Assembly: GCA_019022495.1 (NCBI GenBank)
Contig: JAFEKR010000005.1
Location: 2,790,001-2,854,000 of the forward strand
Origin: Epichloe hybrida
Lineage: Eukaryota; Ascomycota; Sordariomycetes; Hypocreales; Clavicipitaceae
DNA: 64,000 nt
Direction of reading: 5' to 3'
The notes beneath the pieces are model-generated. The model made no database searches. It was not told the DNA's origin and saw nothing but the letters and a program-made list of their open reading frames with translations. The position numbers were made by a program, and so were the translations under genes. This document shows, in pieces, positions 10,946-23,105 of the stretch. Position 1 is the stretch's first letter. Each line of letters starts with the position of its first letter.

Positions 10946-12657
10946 ATGGCTTCACGAACCATTAGACAGCTTTTACGCGACATCACACCGTATCTTGTTC
11001 TCCTCATACTCGTCTCTACTCTAGGCTCATTGCAGTTTGGATACCATCTGGTAAGTTGCGACATTCCGCAACGATTGGCCCACGGCCACGGCCGCTTGTG
11101 GACAACAGCTCTCACGCTGGCGACGAGCTTGCTTGGCCTTCCAAGAAACATGGTCGCTGTGCTGCCCCACAAACATGGATCAGATCGCTGATGATGGTAA
11201 AGGCCGAGCTCAACGCACCTCAAGATGTCATTACTTGTCATAAGAAATCCATCTCGGTTGCTGTTCGGGCTGCTGGCGGGGCGGGCGAAACCATGGGCAA
11301 ATCGAACAGCATCGGGGACAATAGCCAAAAGGGATTCCTCCAGAAATGTATCCCCATGTCGGAAGCCGCATTTGCTACCATCTCCTCCATGTTCACAGTT
11401 GGTGGTCTGATGGGTGCCCTTGCAGCTGGTCCACTGGCATCCAAAAGAGGTCGCTTGTTTGTCATGACATTTACCTCTGTACTGTATGGAATTGGCGCCG
11501 CGACAGAGGCCCTATCCAGTAGCGTGGCTGCCATGTGCATTGGACGCCTAATGTCTGGAGTAGGAGCCGGGGCTTCTACCGTCATTGTGCCTCTTTATAT
11601 CAGCGAGATATCTCCGCCTGCCGAGCGAGGATTCTTTGGAGCCATGACCCAAGTATCCATCAACCTTGGTATCCTTCTCACTCAGACTCTAGGCTATTTT
11701 TTAAGTCATGGTAAGGCCTGGCGATTGATTTTCAGCGTCGGCATCTGCATCGCCGCTGCCCACAACATTGCTTTATGCTTTGTCCCCGAAAGCCCGGCTT
11801 GGCTGGTAGCAAACGGAGATCCAATCAAAGCAAAAAAAACACTGCAACGCATCAGAGGAAGCGGGTATGATATCCACGAGGAAACGTCTCATTGGGGCGG
11901 CGATGCAGCTACATCATCGAGGAATGCAGAAGAAGAGGGTCTTCTGAACCAGACTGATGAAGCTGCGCCCCCTCTGCCAACGAGTTCCGGAAGAGGTCGC
12001 CACATGGGCTTTATGGAAGTTGTCCAGGATGCAACGACTCGGCCTGCCATCATTGCAGTGGTGGGAATCATGGTGACCCAGCAATTCTGCGGCATCAACT
12101 CAATCATCATGTACTCGGTGTCGCTACTCGCCGACCTGCTTCCAATACCCTCTGCACTTCTTACCATCATCATCTCCGGGGTCAACCTGGTCATGACTAT
12201 TGCATGTGCTCCTCTGCCTGACCGTTTGGGTCGCAAGGCGTGCCTGCTCATTTCAATTTTCGGACAAGGCTCAAGCTCCCTCGCATTGGCGCTTTCTATC
12301 GCATTTGGGGCCAAGGTGATTTCGGCCGTTGCAGTCCTCTTCTTCGTCGCCTTTTTCGCCGTTGGCTTGGGACCAGTACCCTTCATCATGGCTTCAGAGC
12401 TTGTTGGACAGGAAGCTGTTGGCGCCACTCAGAGCTGGTGTCTGGCTGCTAATTATGTAGCAACATTCGTTGTTGCTCAATTTTTCCCAATCGTCAACAC
12501 TGCCTTGAACAATGCTCTTGGCAAAGCCGGGTGGGTATACTTTCTGTTTGCTGCGCTGGCTTTCACTGGCGGCGTCTTTGTTCTTGTCAAGGTGCCGGAG
12601 ACGAAAGGCAAGCGTGATGCTGATGAGGTTTGGGGTCGAGCACGACGATTGGATTAA
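10946..12657 (+). CDS. MFS sugar-porter family protein, Vps73/YBR241C-like
   Basis: Two exons, 10946-11050 and 11203-12657, with a 152-bp intron (GTAAGT..TAAAG), giving 519 residues. The splice joins LQFGYHL to AELNAPQDVITC, the TM1 exit sequence typical of this clade and a good check of the model. Sugar-porter motifs are present: GPLASKRGR (loop 2-3), GRLMSGVGAGAS, the PESPAWLV sequence after TM6, QQFCGINSIIMYS (the QQxxGIN sugar-site helix TM7), DRLGRK, and PETKGK at the end. The yeast relatives Vps73 and YBR241C are vacuolar-membrane proteins, so a vacuolar or endosomal location is inferred, not seen. A long loop between TM6 and TM7 (about residues 265-310) is Ser/Glu-rich. Confidence 0.9.
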
Positions 12658-12691
12658 TGCATTTGGACTTCTCTAGCGGTCTTTTCTTCTT

Positions 12692-13565
12692 CTATTTGAG
12701 TGGAGCATTTGTACTTGTATTCTTGTTGACACATGCACTCCTAGCGCTTTGTTTGAAAATTTGCCCGCCGTGGATGATTTGGTGAAGTTGTAGAATACCC
12801 GCCTTGACGCCGTCTATGATGTACAAGCTTTTCGCTTTTGAGGCACCGTGTACGTCGACGGCGGTGGCGCGAATAGTGTCCTCCAGGCCAGCCATACCGC
12901 CGCATCCCATGACCACGCATGTGACGTTTCCAGACTTGAGGAGTCGACGGGCAGCCGAAGCCAGCTTTTCCTTGACCTCTGCAAGCGATACCGCATGAAA
13001 GTCCCCAGCTGTCAACCCTGACGAGAAGACACCAGCAAATTTAGTGTTGTCGGGGCTACCCTTGACGCCAAGATAGTCGTAGACCCCTTGACAGAGATGC
13101 TTCTCCCAGAACTTGCCGGTAGTCACGATTCCCCATTGTCCCAGAGGTTTGAGTAAAGACATTGCGGCAAGTATGCTTGCTTCGAAGATGCCCGTGACAG
13201 GAATGTCAAGACGGCCAGATAAATGAGGCACAAGCGGATGGACGCTGAAACAAGCGATCAACACGGCATCATATCCGCTGAACGCATCAGGACTGTCTGC
13301 TAGGGAAGCGAGAATGTCTTGCGTGCTGTCTCGAATGTCTTGATCATCGTTGATGCTTGCGGGGGCCGAGGTGGCGGTCATGGGAACTAGATGCAGGGAC
13401 TTGACTCCGTGGCGTCAGTCAGTAACTGCTTCTTCCATTCTCTCTTTCTGGCCACGAGCAGCTTTGCGGTGAGCATACGGCGGACACGGGCGTAGACCGG
13501 GCCGCGAGGAGCATGCCGTTGGTCATTGCCGTGGAGGAGTTTGGGTTGAGAAGCAATACACGCAT
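12692..13565 (-). CDS. Asp/Glu/hydantoin racemase family protein (Dcg1-like)
   Basis: Two exons: 13565-13479 starts MRVLLLNPNSSTAMTNG, the classic N-terminal beta-strand and NPNSS loop of the family; 13399-12692 carries the rest. The 79-bp intron ends CAAG; the donor GTATGC is my choice, and GTGTCC nine bases earlier is possible. The product is about 264 residues. Both active-site cysteines are visible: Cys in LIACFSVHPL and Cys in VMGCGGMAGL. The yeast relative Dcg1 is nitrogen-regulated with the allantoin genes, so a role in hydantoin or allantoin-type nitrogen catabolism is plausible but inferred. It is convergent with the Vps73-like gene, with a gap of only 34 bp between stop codons. Confidence 0.87.
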
Positions 13566-13924
13566 TGTGGGCGACTCGAGACGTTGGCTTGGCTTGGTGG
13601 CTGTGGCTCTATTTTTCGACGGCTGGCTGGTTGATGGGGCGTGAATGTGACGGTTGAATCTCTGTCGCACGGGCACCGCGGGGCATCACGTGATGTGCCA
13701 ACATGCCAGCAAGGGACGGGCTGAAATCCCGCCTTGTTTCGAGGTTAACCACGGCCCAACCCCACTTATCCATCCATAATCCATGGTCCATGGGTCGCTG
13801 ACGACGTACCCTCATCCAGCCAACTCGACTCCCGAGCTTTTTGACGCTGCCCACAAACTTGCAACGCTCCTTTGGCTTCGTCCGTCTACAACCCAACTCG
13901 CTCGCTGGTTGAGCTATCGCAAAG
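13566..13924. promoter_or_regulatory. Divergent promoter between racemase and arp2 genes
   Basis: Short (359 bp) region separating the two divergent start codons. It contains a CACGTG-like core (atcacgtgatg at 13685-13695), which is palindromic and could bind a bHLH factor; this is a sequence match only. No coding signal was seen. Confidence 0.5.
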
Positions 13925-15303
13925 ATGGCCAACGCTCCACCCATTGGTATGTCAAAATTATGGGGCGAACGACTGGCTGTTTGCATGGCCAGGAACACGA
14001 TCTATTTACGGAGGAGCATCACATCACAACCCCCCCCCCCTCCCCCACACAGGATACAGCTAACACCCCCTACTCCGCTCCAAGTGCTCGACGGTGGTAC
14101 CGGATTCCTCAAGGTTGGCTACGCTGCGCAAAACTTCCCCGAGCACCAGTTCCCTTCCATTGTCGGGCGACCCATCCTTCGATCAGAAGAGCGAACCGAA
14201 GACAATGTCGTCGTCAAGGACATCATGTGCGGTGACGAGGCGGCGGCCGCTCGTACCATGCTTCAGATCAGCTATCCGATGGAGAACGGAATCGTGAAGA
14301 GGTGGGATGACATGCAGCACCTGTGGGATTATACGTTTTACGAAAAGCTCAAGGTCGACACGAACGGGCAGAAGATTCTGCTAACGGAGCCGCCGATGAA
14401 TCCGCTGAAAAATAGAGAGCAAATGTGCGAGGTCATGTTTGACCGATATGGGTTTGGGGGTGTTTACGTCGCCATTCAGGCCGTTTTGGCCCTGTACGCG
14501 CAAGGTAAGCGGCTTGTGGCAATTGACTTGCGCAGCGTGGTTCACTGACGGGATGGAATTTTGGTCACGCAGGTCTAAGTTCCGGCGTTGTCGTCGACTC
14601 TGGAGATGGCGTCACGCATATCGTGCCAGTGTATGAGTCGGTTGTGCTGAACCACCTCACCAAACGGTTGGATGTGGCTGGTCGTGACGTGACGCGCAAC
14701 CTGATCAAGCTGCTCCTCCGCCGCGGATACGCGCTCAACCGAACGGCCGACTTTGAAACAGTACGCCAGATCAAGGAAAAGCTGTGCTATGTCTCATACG
14801 ACCTGGAGCTGGACAAGCGACTGAGCGAGGATACCACGGTGCTCGTGGAGAACTACACTCTGCCAGACGGTCGGGTGATCCGGGTGGGCAGCGAGCGGTT
14901 CGAGGCGGCGGAGTGCCTCTTCCAGCCTCACCTCGTCGACAGCGAATCCCCTGGCCTGGGGGAATTCCTCTTCAACACGATTCAGTCGGCCGATGTTGAC
15001 ATACGCTCATCGCTCTTCAAGGCCATCGTCTTGTCGGGGGGCAGCAGCATGTACCCCGGTCTGCCGTCGCGACTAGAAAAGGAACTGAAGCAGTTGTGGC
15101 TCACTCGGGCTCTGCAAGGCAATCCGGAGAGGTTGGGCAAGTTCAAGGTGCGAATAGAAGATCCTCCAAGAAGACGACATATGGTGTTCCTTGGCGGTGC
15201 GGTCCTGGCCAATATCATGGCAGACAAGGAGAGCATGTGGGTGACGAAGGCGGAGTGGGACGAACAAGGCACTCGTGTGCTGGAGAAGCTGGGTCCCCGA
15301 TGA
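13925..15303 (+). CDS. arp2: Actin-related protein 2 (Arp2/3 complex)
   Basis: Three exons: 13925-13946, 14085-14504 and 14573-15303, with introns of 138 and 68 bp. The tiny first exon encodes MANAPPI, joined to [14 protein letters not shown], the actin-fold phosphate-1 loop. The product is 390 residues, close to the roughly 390 usual for Arp2. The sequence [23 protein letters not shown] and [16 protein letters not shown] (phosphate-2) are Arp2-diagnostic. [20 protein letters not shown] matches the conserved adenosine-loop region. The C-terminus [15 protein letters not shown] followed by [11 protein letters not shown] is also typical. It nucleates branched actin at cortical patches and endocytic sites as part of the Arp2/3 complex. 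Nothing is odd in the gene. Confidence 0.97.
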
Positions 15304-16526
15304 AGAAAGAAAAAAAGAAAATGGAACTCGAAACGTGATGGAATGCCATTATGGGGGTGAGACAAGGTTGTGGGGTTTTTTTTTTTTTTTTTTTTTTTTC
15401 TTTCATGAAGAAGGCGATGATGGGTGTTGAAGAGGCTCTTTACGTAGCGCAATAAACCATTGAACCCGTCAAAGTGCTCACGAGTCACAGGCGCTCGTCA
15501 CGACAACAAAGACACGTAATCCGTACAGCCAGTTGCCATGTTTGGCATGTCCATGCGATGGACAATGATGAAATGAAGAATCAATGAGTGCCAAGTGTCA
15601 TGAGCAGCAGCCAGCACTTTTAACTTTACAAACCTTGGGGTTGCATCAACAGCGGCTTAGTCATTCCACCTGGCGCGCATCCAGCAAGAAAAGAAGAGCA
15701 ATAAATTCTGCTATTTCTAGGCATAAACCGAGCGCTTTGCGTGGTCCACACGCAAAGTTTACGCGGGCACTAACTTTTGTTAGCCGCGCTATTATATGAT
15801 GATGATAATAAATCCACATATTATATGACTCGCACAGCTTCGTGCATCACACCCTTGTTGATTGGCAAGTGCGTCTCGTCAGTGAGTCGTCAGTGAGTCG
15901 TCAGTGAGTCGTCAGTGAAGTCGCCAGTGAAGTCGCCAGTTTCGTCACACCGGAGCACCTCGACGTGAACTTCTCGTCCTCGTCGCGAACCATCTCGTTG
16001 TCTCGGATCGGAAACGTGCCCTTCGCACGGCGTCCTGTCGTCACTGCACCCGGCATCGTATGTATTGTTGTCGTCGATTGCATTCACCCACCCACCTTGG
16101 TCCTTGACACCTTGACACCTTGACTTGACGCCTTGGCTCCTTGGCTCCTCAGGTGTTCGTGCCATGAGCCTGACGAATCCCCCGTCGGGGCCGGGCTCCA
16201 ATGCTATCAGCAGAGGGCAGACGCTCAACCGCAGCGTGCAGGATGCATTCGCTGCGGGTGCCAGTACGTTGATGTCTCTCTCTCTCTTTTTTTTTTTTTT
16301 TTGCCCATGTTCTCGTCCTTGTCCCTTTCAAATTTCTCTACAAGATTGTACGCCAGGGATCGGGGAAAATAGTCTCCGTCTTCCTCCACCCACCTCGTCC
16401 TGCGCGGCTGCGCCCAACCTTGAAACACAACTTGGTGGCACTACTCACTTCAACTTCCATAACTTTTCATGCTTTTCATTTCTTATATACTCTGTTCGGA
16501 GCCTGTCCTCTGTCAATTCTCGCACT
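15304..16526. repeat. Gene-free stretch between arp2 and ssn3, with an 11-bp tandem repeat
   Basis: It contains a T24 run (15378-15401) in the arp2 3' flank, and about four copies of an 11-bp unit (gtcgtcagtga) followed by variant copies (gtcgccagtga) at 15876-15940. A polypyrimidine tract (16280-16302) follows. An in-frame upstream ATG at 16164 opens a continuous frame into the ssn3 gene, so part of this stretch may be an extra 5' exon or an upstream reading frame. Confidence 0.55.
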
Positions 16527-17999
16527 ATGCCTCTACGACTCCGCACGGGGGCGCAATATCATCATTCCTCATCATCGTCATCCTCGTCGGGACTTCAGTT
16601 TGCATCACCAACTCACCGTCGCTATGCAGATACTCATGAGCGGCCCGGTGCCTTTGTGCCCCGGAATCGGGTCATGGACCGATACAGGATCGTGGGCTTC
16701 ATCAGCAGCGGTACCTACGGCCGCGTGTACAAAGCAGTCAGTCGCGTGAACGTGGTTGCCGTGAGGACAACAACAACAACAACAACATCATCATCATCAT
16801 CATCATCAGGAGGCTCCAGCCACGCCGTCGGCGGCCAAGAAGTAGCCATCAAAAAATTCAAGCCGGATAAGGAAGGGGAACAGATCAGCTACACGGGCAT
16901 CTCGCAAAGCGCCGTGCGAGAGATGAGTCTGTGCAGCGAACTCAGCCACCACAACGTCATTCGGCTGGTGGAAACAATCCTGGAAGACAAGTGCATCTTC
17001 ATGGTGTTCGAGTATGCCGAGCACGACCTGCTGCAGATCATCCACCACCACACGCAGCAACCGCGGCATCCCATCCCGCCAGCCACCATCAAAAGCATCA
17101 TGTTCCAGCTCCTCAACGGATGTCAGTACCTCCACACCCACTGGGTCCTGCACCGTGACCTGAAGCCCGCCAACATCATGGTCACGTCCGGCGGCGAGGT
17201 CAAGATTGGCGATCTCGGCCTGGCCAGGCGATTCGACAAGCCGCTCCACTCGTTGTTCAGCGGCGACAAGGTCGTCGTCACCATCTGGTATCGCGCGCCG
17301 GAGCTCATACTAGGATCCTACCACTACACGCCCGCCATTGATCTCTGGGCCGTGGGCTGCATATTCGCCGAGCTGCTCTCCCTTCGGCCCATCTTCAAGG
17401 GGGAGGAGGCCAAGATGGACAGCAAGAAGACGGTCCCGTTCCAGAGAAATCAGATGCAGAAGATTGTCGACATTGTCGGACTACCGACCCGGAGCAAGTG
17501 GCCTCTCCTCTCCTCCATGCCCGAGTACAACAATCTGAACACGTTGCAAGCGCCGCCGCACGCCCACTACTCGTCTCACCAGCACCAGCACCAGCACCCA
17601 TCATCCCACCACTCTTCATCCACCACCACCAGCGGCAGCAGCACCTCGAACCTCGAGAAATGGTACAACGCGACCATATCCAATTCCAATGCCTGCTGGA
17701 CAACCGGGCCCGGCCCGTCACCAACCTCCCTCGGCCAAGAGGGCTTCAAGCTCCTAGCAGGCCTGCTAGAGTACGACCCCGAAAAGCGGCTCACGGCCGC
17801 GCAGGCCCTTCAATCCACCTTCTTCACCACGGGCGACCGCGTCAACACCAATGCCTTTCAAGGTCTCAAGGTGGACTATCCGCATCGCCGGGTCAGCCAG
17901 GATGACAACGACATCCGCACGAGCAGCCTGCCGGGGACGAAGCGCAGTGGCCTCCCTGATGATTCCATCCTGCGACCCAACAAGCGTGTCAAGGAGTAG
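16527..17999 (+). CDS. ssn3: Mediator kinase Ssn3/CDK8
   Basis: An intron-less 490-residue CMGC kinase. Its sequence has the CDK8 subfamily shape: ISSGTYGRVYKAV (glycine loop), VAIKKFK (Lys of subdomain II), ISQSAVREMSL in place of PSTAIRE, HRDLKPANIM (catalytic loop), DLGLARRFDKP (DFG replaced by DLG), TIWYRAPELILG and the conserved FKGEEAKMDSKKTVPFQRNQMQKI insert. It phosphorylates RNA polymerase II CTD and transcription factors with cyclin C in the Mediator kinase module. Low-complexity inserts sit in the N-lobe (poly-Thr then poly-Ser, near residues 75-95) and the C-lobe (HQHQHQH, poly-Ser, near 350-380). The start is uncertain: MPLRLR at 16527 resembles other fungal Ssn3 N-termini, but the frame stays open upstream to ATGs at 16164 and 16125. 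Confidence 0.93.
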   Translation: MPLRLRTGAQYHHSSSSSSSSGLQFASPTHRRYADTHERPGAFVPRNRVMDRYRIVGFISSGTYGRVYKAVSRVNVVAVRTTTTTTTSSSSSSSGGSSHAVGGQEVAIKKFKPDKEGEQISYTGISQSAVREMSLCSELSHHNVIRLVETILEDKCIFMVFEYAEHDLLQIIHHHTQQPRHPIPPATIKSIMFQLLNGCQYLHTHWVLHRDLKPANIMVTSGGEVKIGDLGLARRFDKPLHSLFSGDKVVVTIWYRAPELILGSYHYTPAIDLWAVGCIFAELLSLRPIFKGEEAKMDSKKTVPFQRNQMQKIVDIVGLPTRSKWPLLSSMPEYNNLNTLQAPPHAHYSSHQHQHQHPSSHHSSSTTTSGSSTSNLEKWYNATISNSNACWTTGPGPSPTSLGQEGFKLLAGLLEYDPEKRLTAAQALQSTFFTTGDRVNTNAFQGLKVDYPHRRVSQDDNDIRTSSLPGTKRSGLPDDSILRPNKRVKE

Positions 18000-18771
18000 T
18001 ACTACTGACTTTTTCTCTACCCATGTCGATGTCGGGATATCGATTCATCAAACCAAACCAAGCACAGGACATGACTCATGCCTTTTTCTATTTCATCATG
18101 TTTTTTTTTTTTTTTGTTTCGCCGTACGGGCCGGTAGGCACATGGGTCGGGTGGGTACATTGGCGTTGTCTCACGGAAATTTATCAGCATGAGCACGAGT
18201 ATGAGCACGGGCATGAGCATGAGCATAAAGCATTGGCGTCTGCAATTTGTAGTCCATAGTCTGTAGAGCATTCATATATCCATTGTTGGCCTTGGCACAG
18301 TGGTTGATCAACACCCGGATTTTTCCATGTCTAGTGCTTCATTCTTCCTCGTCTTGATTCCTCCATGCTTCAAAAAACACTCGAGTTTCATTCCTTTACT
18401 TACACCCATTAGATACCCCCACTCCTTGCACTATCCATTATCAGGTGCAGGCATCATCATGGCTTTCGCAATCCGTCCCTCGCATACGCATACGCATACG
18501 CATAGGCATGCATGCCGCCACGTCCCACGCCGGGTATTCGTACAACTTGAGAAAGAAAGGAGAGGCGGCGGTCAACGCAAGTCGGTTGCTCCGCTACCCA
18601 CCCGCGAACCACGATTTCGAAAGACGATGAAGCGCAAAAAAGAGTAGTTACGTCGTTGCAGCAGAAAGAGAAAAGAGGCAGCTGGGATCCAATCCAGGCC
18701 CGTGACAAGACGGGTCAGACGGGCGAGGTTGCCCATTTGATAACAGAAAAAGGCTGCTAGTCGGTCGTTTG

Positions 18772-18802
<31 letters not shown>

Positions 18803-18846
18803 GAAAACCTCCCCCCTTCCCTTCCCCCCCCTCCCAAATACTTTGC
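18000..18846. repeat. Convergent intergenic stretch with microsatellites
   Basis: Lies between the stops of ssn3 and the Arf gene. It contains ATGAGC-type repeats (18184-18228), a GCATAC hexamer array (18482-18508), and an A28 run (18773-18800) next to the Arf stop codon. No gene recognised. Confidence 0.6.
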
Positions 18847-20500
<1,654 letters not shown>

Positions 20501-21808
20501 CTATGCGCGGTATTCAATGACAAACCGTCTCTCTACCTGCTGTAATGTTGTGGAATCATTCTCCCCCTCAAACTTGAGGTTCACGCGGCCTTGGCTGTCC
20601 ATGCTATGGACTTCGGCCTTATAAAACGTCGTCGTGTTCGGATACAGTGCCAAGACCACTTGTCCGGCTTCCCAGTCTTTGAGGGTACTCGCCTGGCTTT
20701 CCGGGGTAATTGGGATCATGCTGCTGGCGCTGGTTCGATATTCCTTTTGCTTGCTTTGATCGTCGGGCTCAATGTCCAGCACCTTGTATCGCCGACTCTT
20801 GCCTTCCCCGAGGACTTGAAGAACCTCGCCGAGTATCCAATCCGATACACCTTCTCCGCCAGCCTTGGGCTTGAAAGCCACCGGATCTCCTTTTGAAAAT
20901 ACAACCTTGGACTTGTTGTTATTGGAAGCAACTGTGACGGCGGCGGCGGCGGCTGCGGCGGCGGCCGTTGCTGCTGCTACTGCCGCCGTTCCCGATGTTG
21001 GTGCTGATGCCGGCGCTGGCGCAGATGTCGACGCAGACGCAGACGTGGAACTACCAGCCGCTGTGCCGGTTGAGCCCTGCGGTTCAACGCTCTCAGCCTT
21101 TGGTGGGATGCTATCCCCATCGCGGTTGCTCGATCGGTCTCCGTATTTCCTCGAGGAACTGCCGACTGGGCTGGGCACGGGTGAATCGCCTGCCCCGTCA
21201 AAGTCGTACAATGACACCGCGTTGGCCGCATTGGCCGCATTGGCCGCGCCGTCTCGCGCACTCCGCTTACCCGTGGGCGCGGAAGAGCCACCTTCAGCCT
21301 GCTCCTTGGCAACAATGACAGCCCTCATTATCTTAAGTTGTTCCATGACGGCCTTGATGCTGCTGATGTTGGCTTCCGAGTGCTTGACGCCGTTGCGACA
21401 CAGCTGCTCCATCTTCTTGAGAGAATCGTTGGGGATCTTTTCGGCATCCATGGCACCGACCTTCTTGTCCATGTCGACGAGATCGGCGAGGTTGTCATTC
21501 TCCGCATTGATGCCCGACACGATCTCGGCCATCTGGTTCTTGCAAGAATCCCAAATCTGCGCTTCCTCGCCGTGAGAATTGTTTCCGTTGCTCCTGTTGG
21601 AGCCGCGTCCGCTGCGATTGCGCTGCGACATGCTGGCGCTACCGGGGCTGCCCGTGGTGCCGCCGCTGTTGGAACGACGGTGATCGTATTTCTGATTGCC
21701 GGGTGATTCGACAGAGCCCGTGCCAGGCGAGGATCGTTGGAAGAAGGGGCCGAGGTTTTCCTTGAGGTTGTCGAGTTCGCTGCGACGCTGCCTCCTTCTG
21801 TCAGCCAT
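20501..21808 (-). CDS. sgf29: SAGA-associated factor Sgf29
   Basis: An intron-less 435-residue protein. The C-terminal third is the SGF29 tandem-Tudor domain: VFSKGDPVAFKPK starts it, then DWILGEVLQVLGEGKSRRYKVLDIEPDD, and VVLALYPNTTTFYKAEV, the aromatic-cage region that binds H3K4me2/3, and a terminal VERRFVIEYRA. The N-terminal part (about residues 75-180) is helical with WDSCKNQMAEI..NLADLVDMDKK, as needed to bind the HAT module (Ada2/Ada3/Gcn5). Between them is a long disordered, Ala/Ser-rich linker (poly-Ala near residue 300). The protein recruits SAGA to active promoters. The start at 21808 (MADRRRQRRSELDNL) is preferred to the in-frame ATG at 21937, whose extension has no family counterpart. 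Confidence 0.94.
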   Translation of the reverse strand: MADRRRQRRSELDNLKENLGPFFQRSSPGTGSVESPGNQKYDHRRSNSGGTTGSPGSASMSQRNRSGRGSNRSNGNNSHGEEAQIWDSCKNQMAEIVSGINAENDNLADLVDMDKKVGAMDAEKIPNDSLKKMEQLCRNGVKHSEANISSIKAVMEQLKIMRAVIVAKEQAEGGSSAPTGKRSARDGAANAANAANAVSLYDFDGAGDSPVPSPVGSSSRKYGDRSSNRDGDSIPPKAESVEPQGSTGTAAGSSTSASASTSAPAPASAPTSGTAAVAAATAAAAAAAAAVTVASNNNKSKVVFSKGDPVAFKPKAGGEGVSDWILGEVLQVLGEGKSRRYKVLDIEPDDQSKQKEYRTSASSMIPITPESQASTLKDWEAGQVVLALYPNTTTFYKAEVHSMDSQGRVNLKFEGENDSTTLQQVERRFVIEYRA

Positions 21809-23105
21809 GATCAAGTTCCCGGCGAGGCCCGGAGGGTGCGGGGGGTGCCAGTTGTGTGAAGTGATGAGCGAACGCTTCTTCTGTTCCCCTTTTCTCTGCC
21901 GGGCAGCGCACACCCCTGAATGTACAAGTACAGGCAAGCTGAAAGCAACAAATTATTCAACAAGACAATGGCACGCCAAAGTCACACAAAAACCCCCCCT
22001 CCAAACTGCACTCCAAACCGCACACCACAAGCGAGCTCTTTGTTGGTTGTCCTGCTCTTGCTGCTGCACCATGAAATAGGCCTAGAGCCGAGCTGCTAAG
22101 CAAATGCCAGGCGGGCGGGCTGGAAGCTTGGACTGTGGAGCTCCCAACGCACGCCACACACACATGTGCTTTTATAAATGATAAAATGATGCCAGGCAAA
22201 ACACACAAAATGTCCTATATCAGAAGCAAGAGTACAAGTAGCAAACAAACCCATAAAAGCGATGCACTTTAAAAAAGAAAAAAAAAAATGAAGATGAAAA
22301 GTGCAGAAACTGACTGACTGCGAGGCACAGAATGTGGCAAAGACAAAAAGCCGCACAAGCAGGTAAAGCAAAGAGAAAGATGCAACATACGTTGGTCCGC
22401 TCCGATGGGAAAGGTAAATAAATCCGCTCTGCGACGCTCTGCGACGCTCTGCGACGATCTGGCTCTGCGGACTCGTAGATGCTCGATCGCAGCTGCTCAG
22501 TTCGTCCAGTCGACAGGACAAGAGCGAATTGTTGGAGGGCCGCTCAGTTCCCTGGTGGAAGCGACCCACGCCAAGGCACGACGAGGACAGGGTTATCGCA
22601 CTGGGCTGACGAACAGAGTGGACAGTGAGTGGAATTGGAAGTTGGAAAGTGGGACGGGGCGAGGACAGGCGTGTTGTCGAGCGAACCCGCCGAGATATGA
22701 AGGAAGAGGGAAGGAGCAAAGGGGGGAAAGGGAGGAAAGGGAAGGAGACCGGAAAGACCAGAGGCGACCAGAGGTCCAAGAAGTGGAAAAGAGGCGCACG
22801 AGGGAGCGTGTCAGAAAATGCGACAAGTCAAGTGCAGATGCATGTCAAATATTCGCCCGCCCGCGCACAAAAATGACGACAAAAAAGGCTGGCCCGTCCC
22901 GCCAGAGCACGCGCGGGGCACCCACCATCTTGCGTCTACATGTACTACATACATGTACGGAGGGACTTCGTCAGTGCATTCATGTATTAAATCATATTTC
23001 GGGTCAAGTTATGTACTCTGTAGCTCAAATTCCCCCTCGCTTCATCCTCGCTTCATCCTCGATGCACGCGTCACCATCACCATCACCATCACAGCCTTCT
23101 CCTTA
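21809..23105. other. Gene-free stretch upstream of sgf29
   Basis: About 1.3 kb, purine-rich on the plus strand (22680-22760). Contains a GCGACGCTCT repeat at 22427-22455 and CATCAC microsatellite at 23070-23090. No gene was recognised; the sgf29 promoter and the 3' flank of the phosphomannose isomerase gene are here. Confidence 0.55.

Noticed and set aside
18773..18800. A28 run as a retrotransposed poly-A tail
   Set aside because: Long A and T runs are frequent near genes throughout the window and no flanking duplication or retrogene is present.
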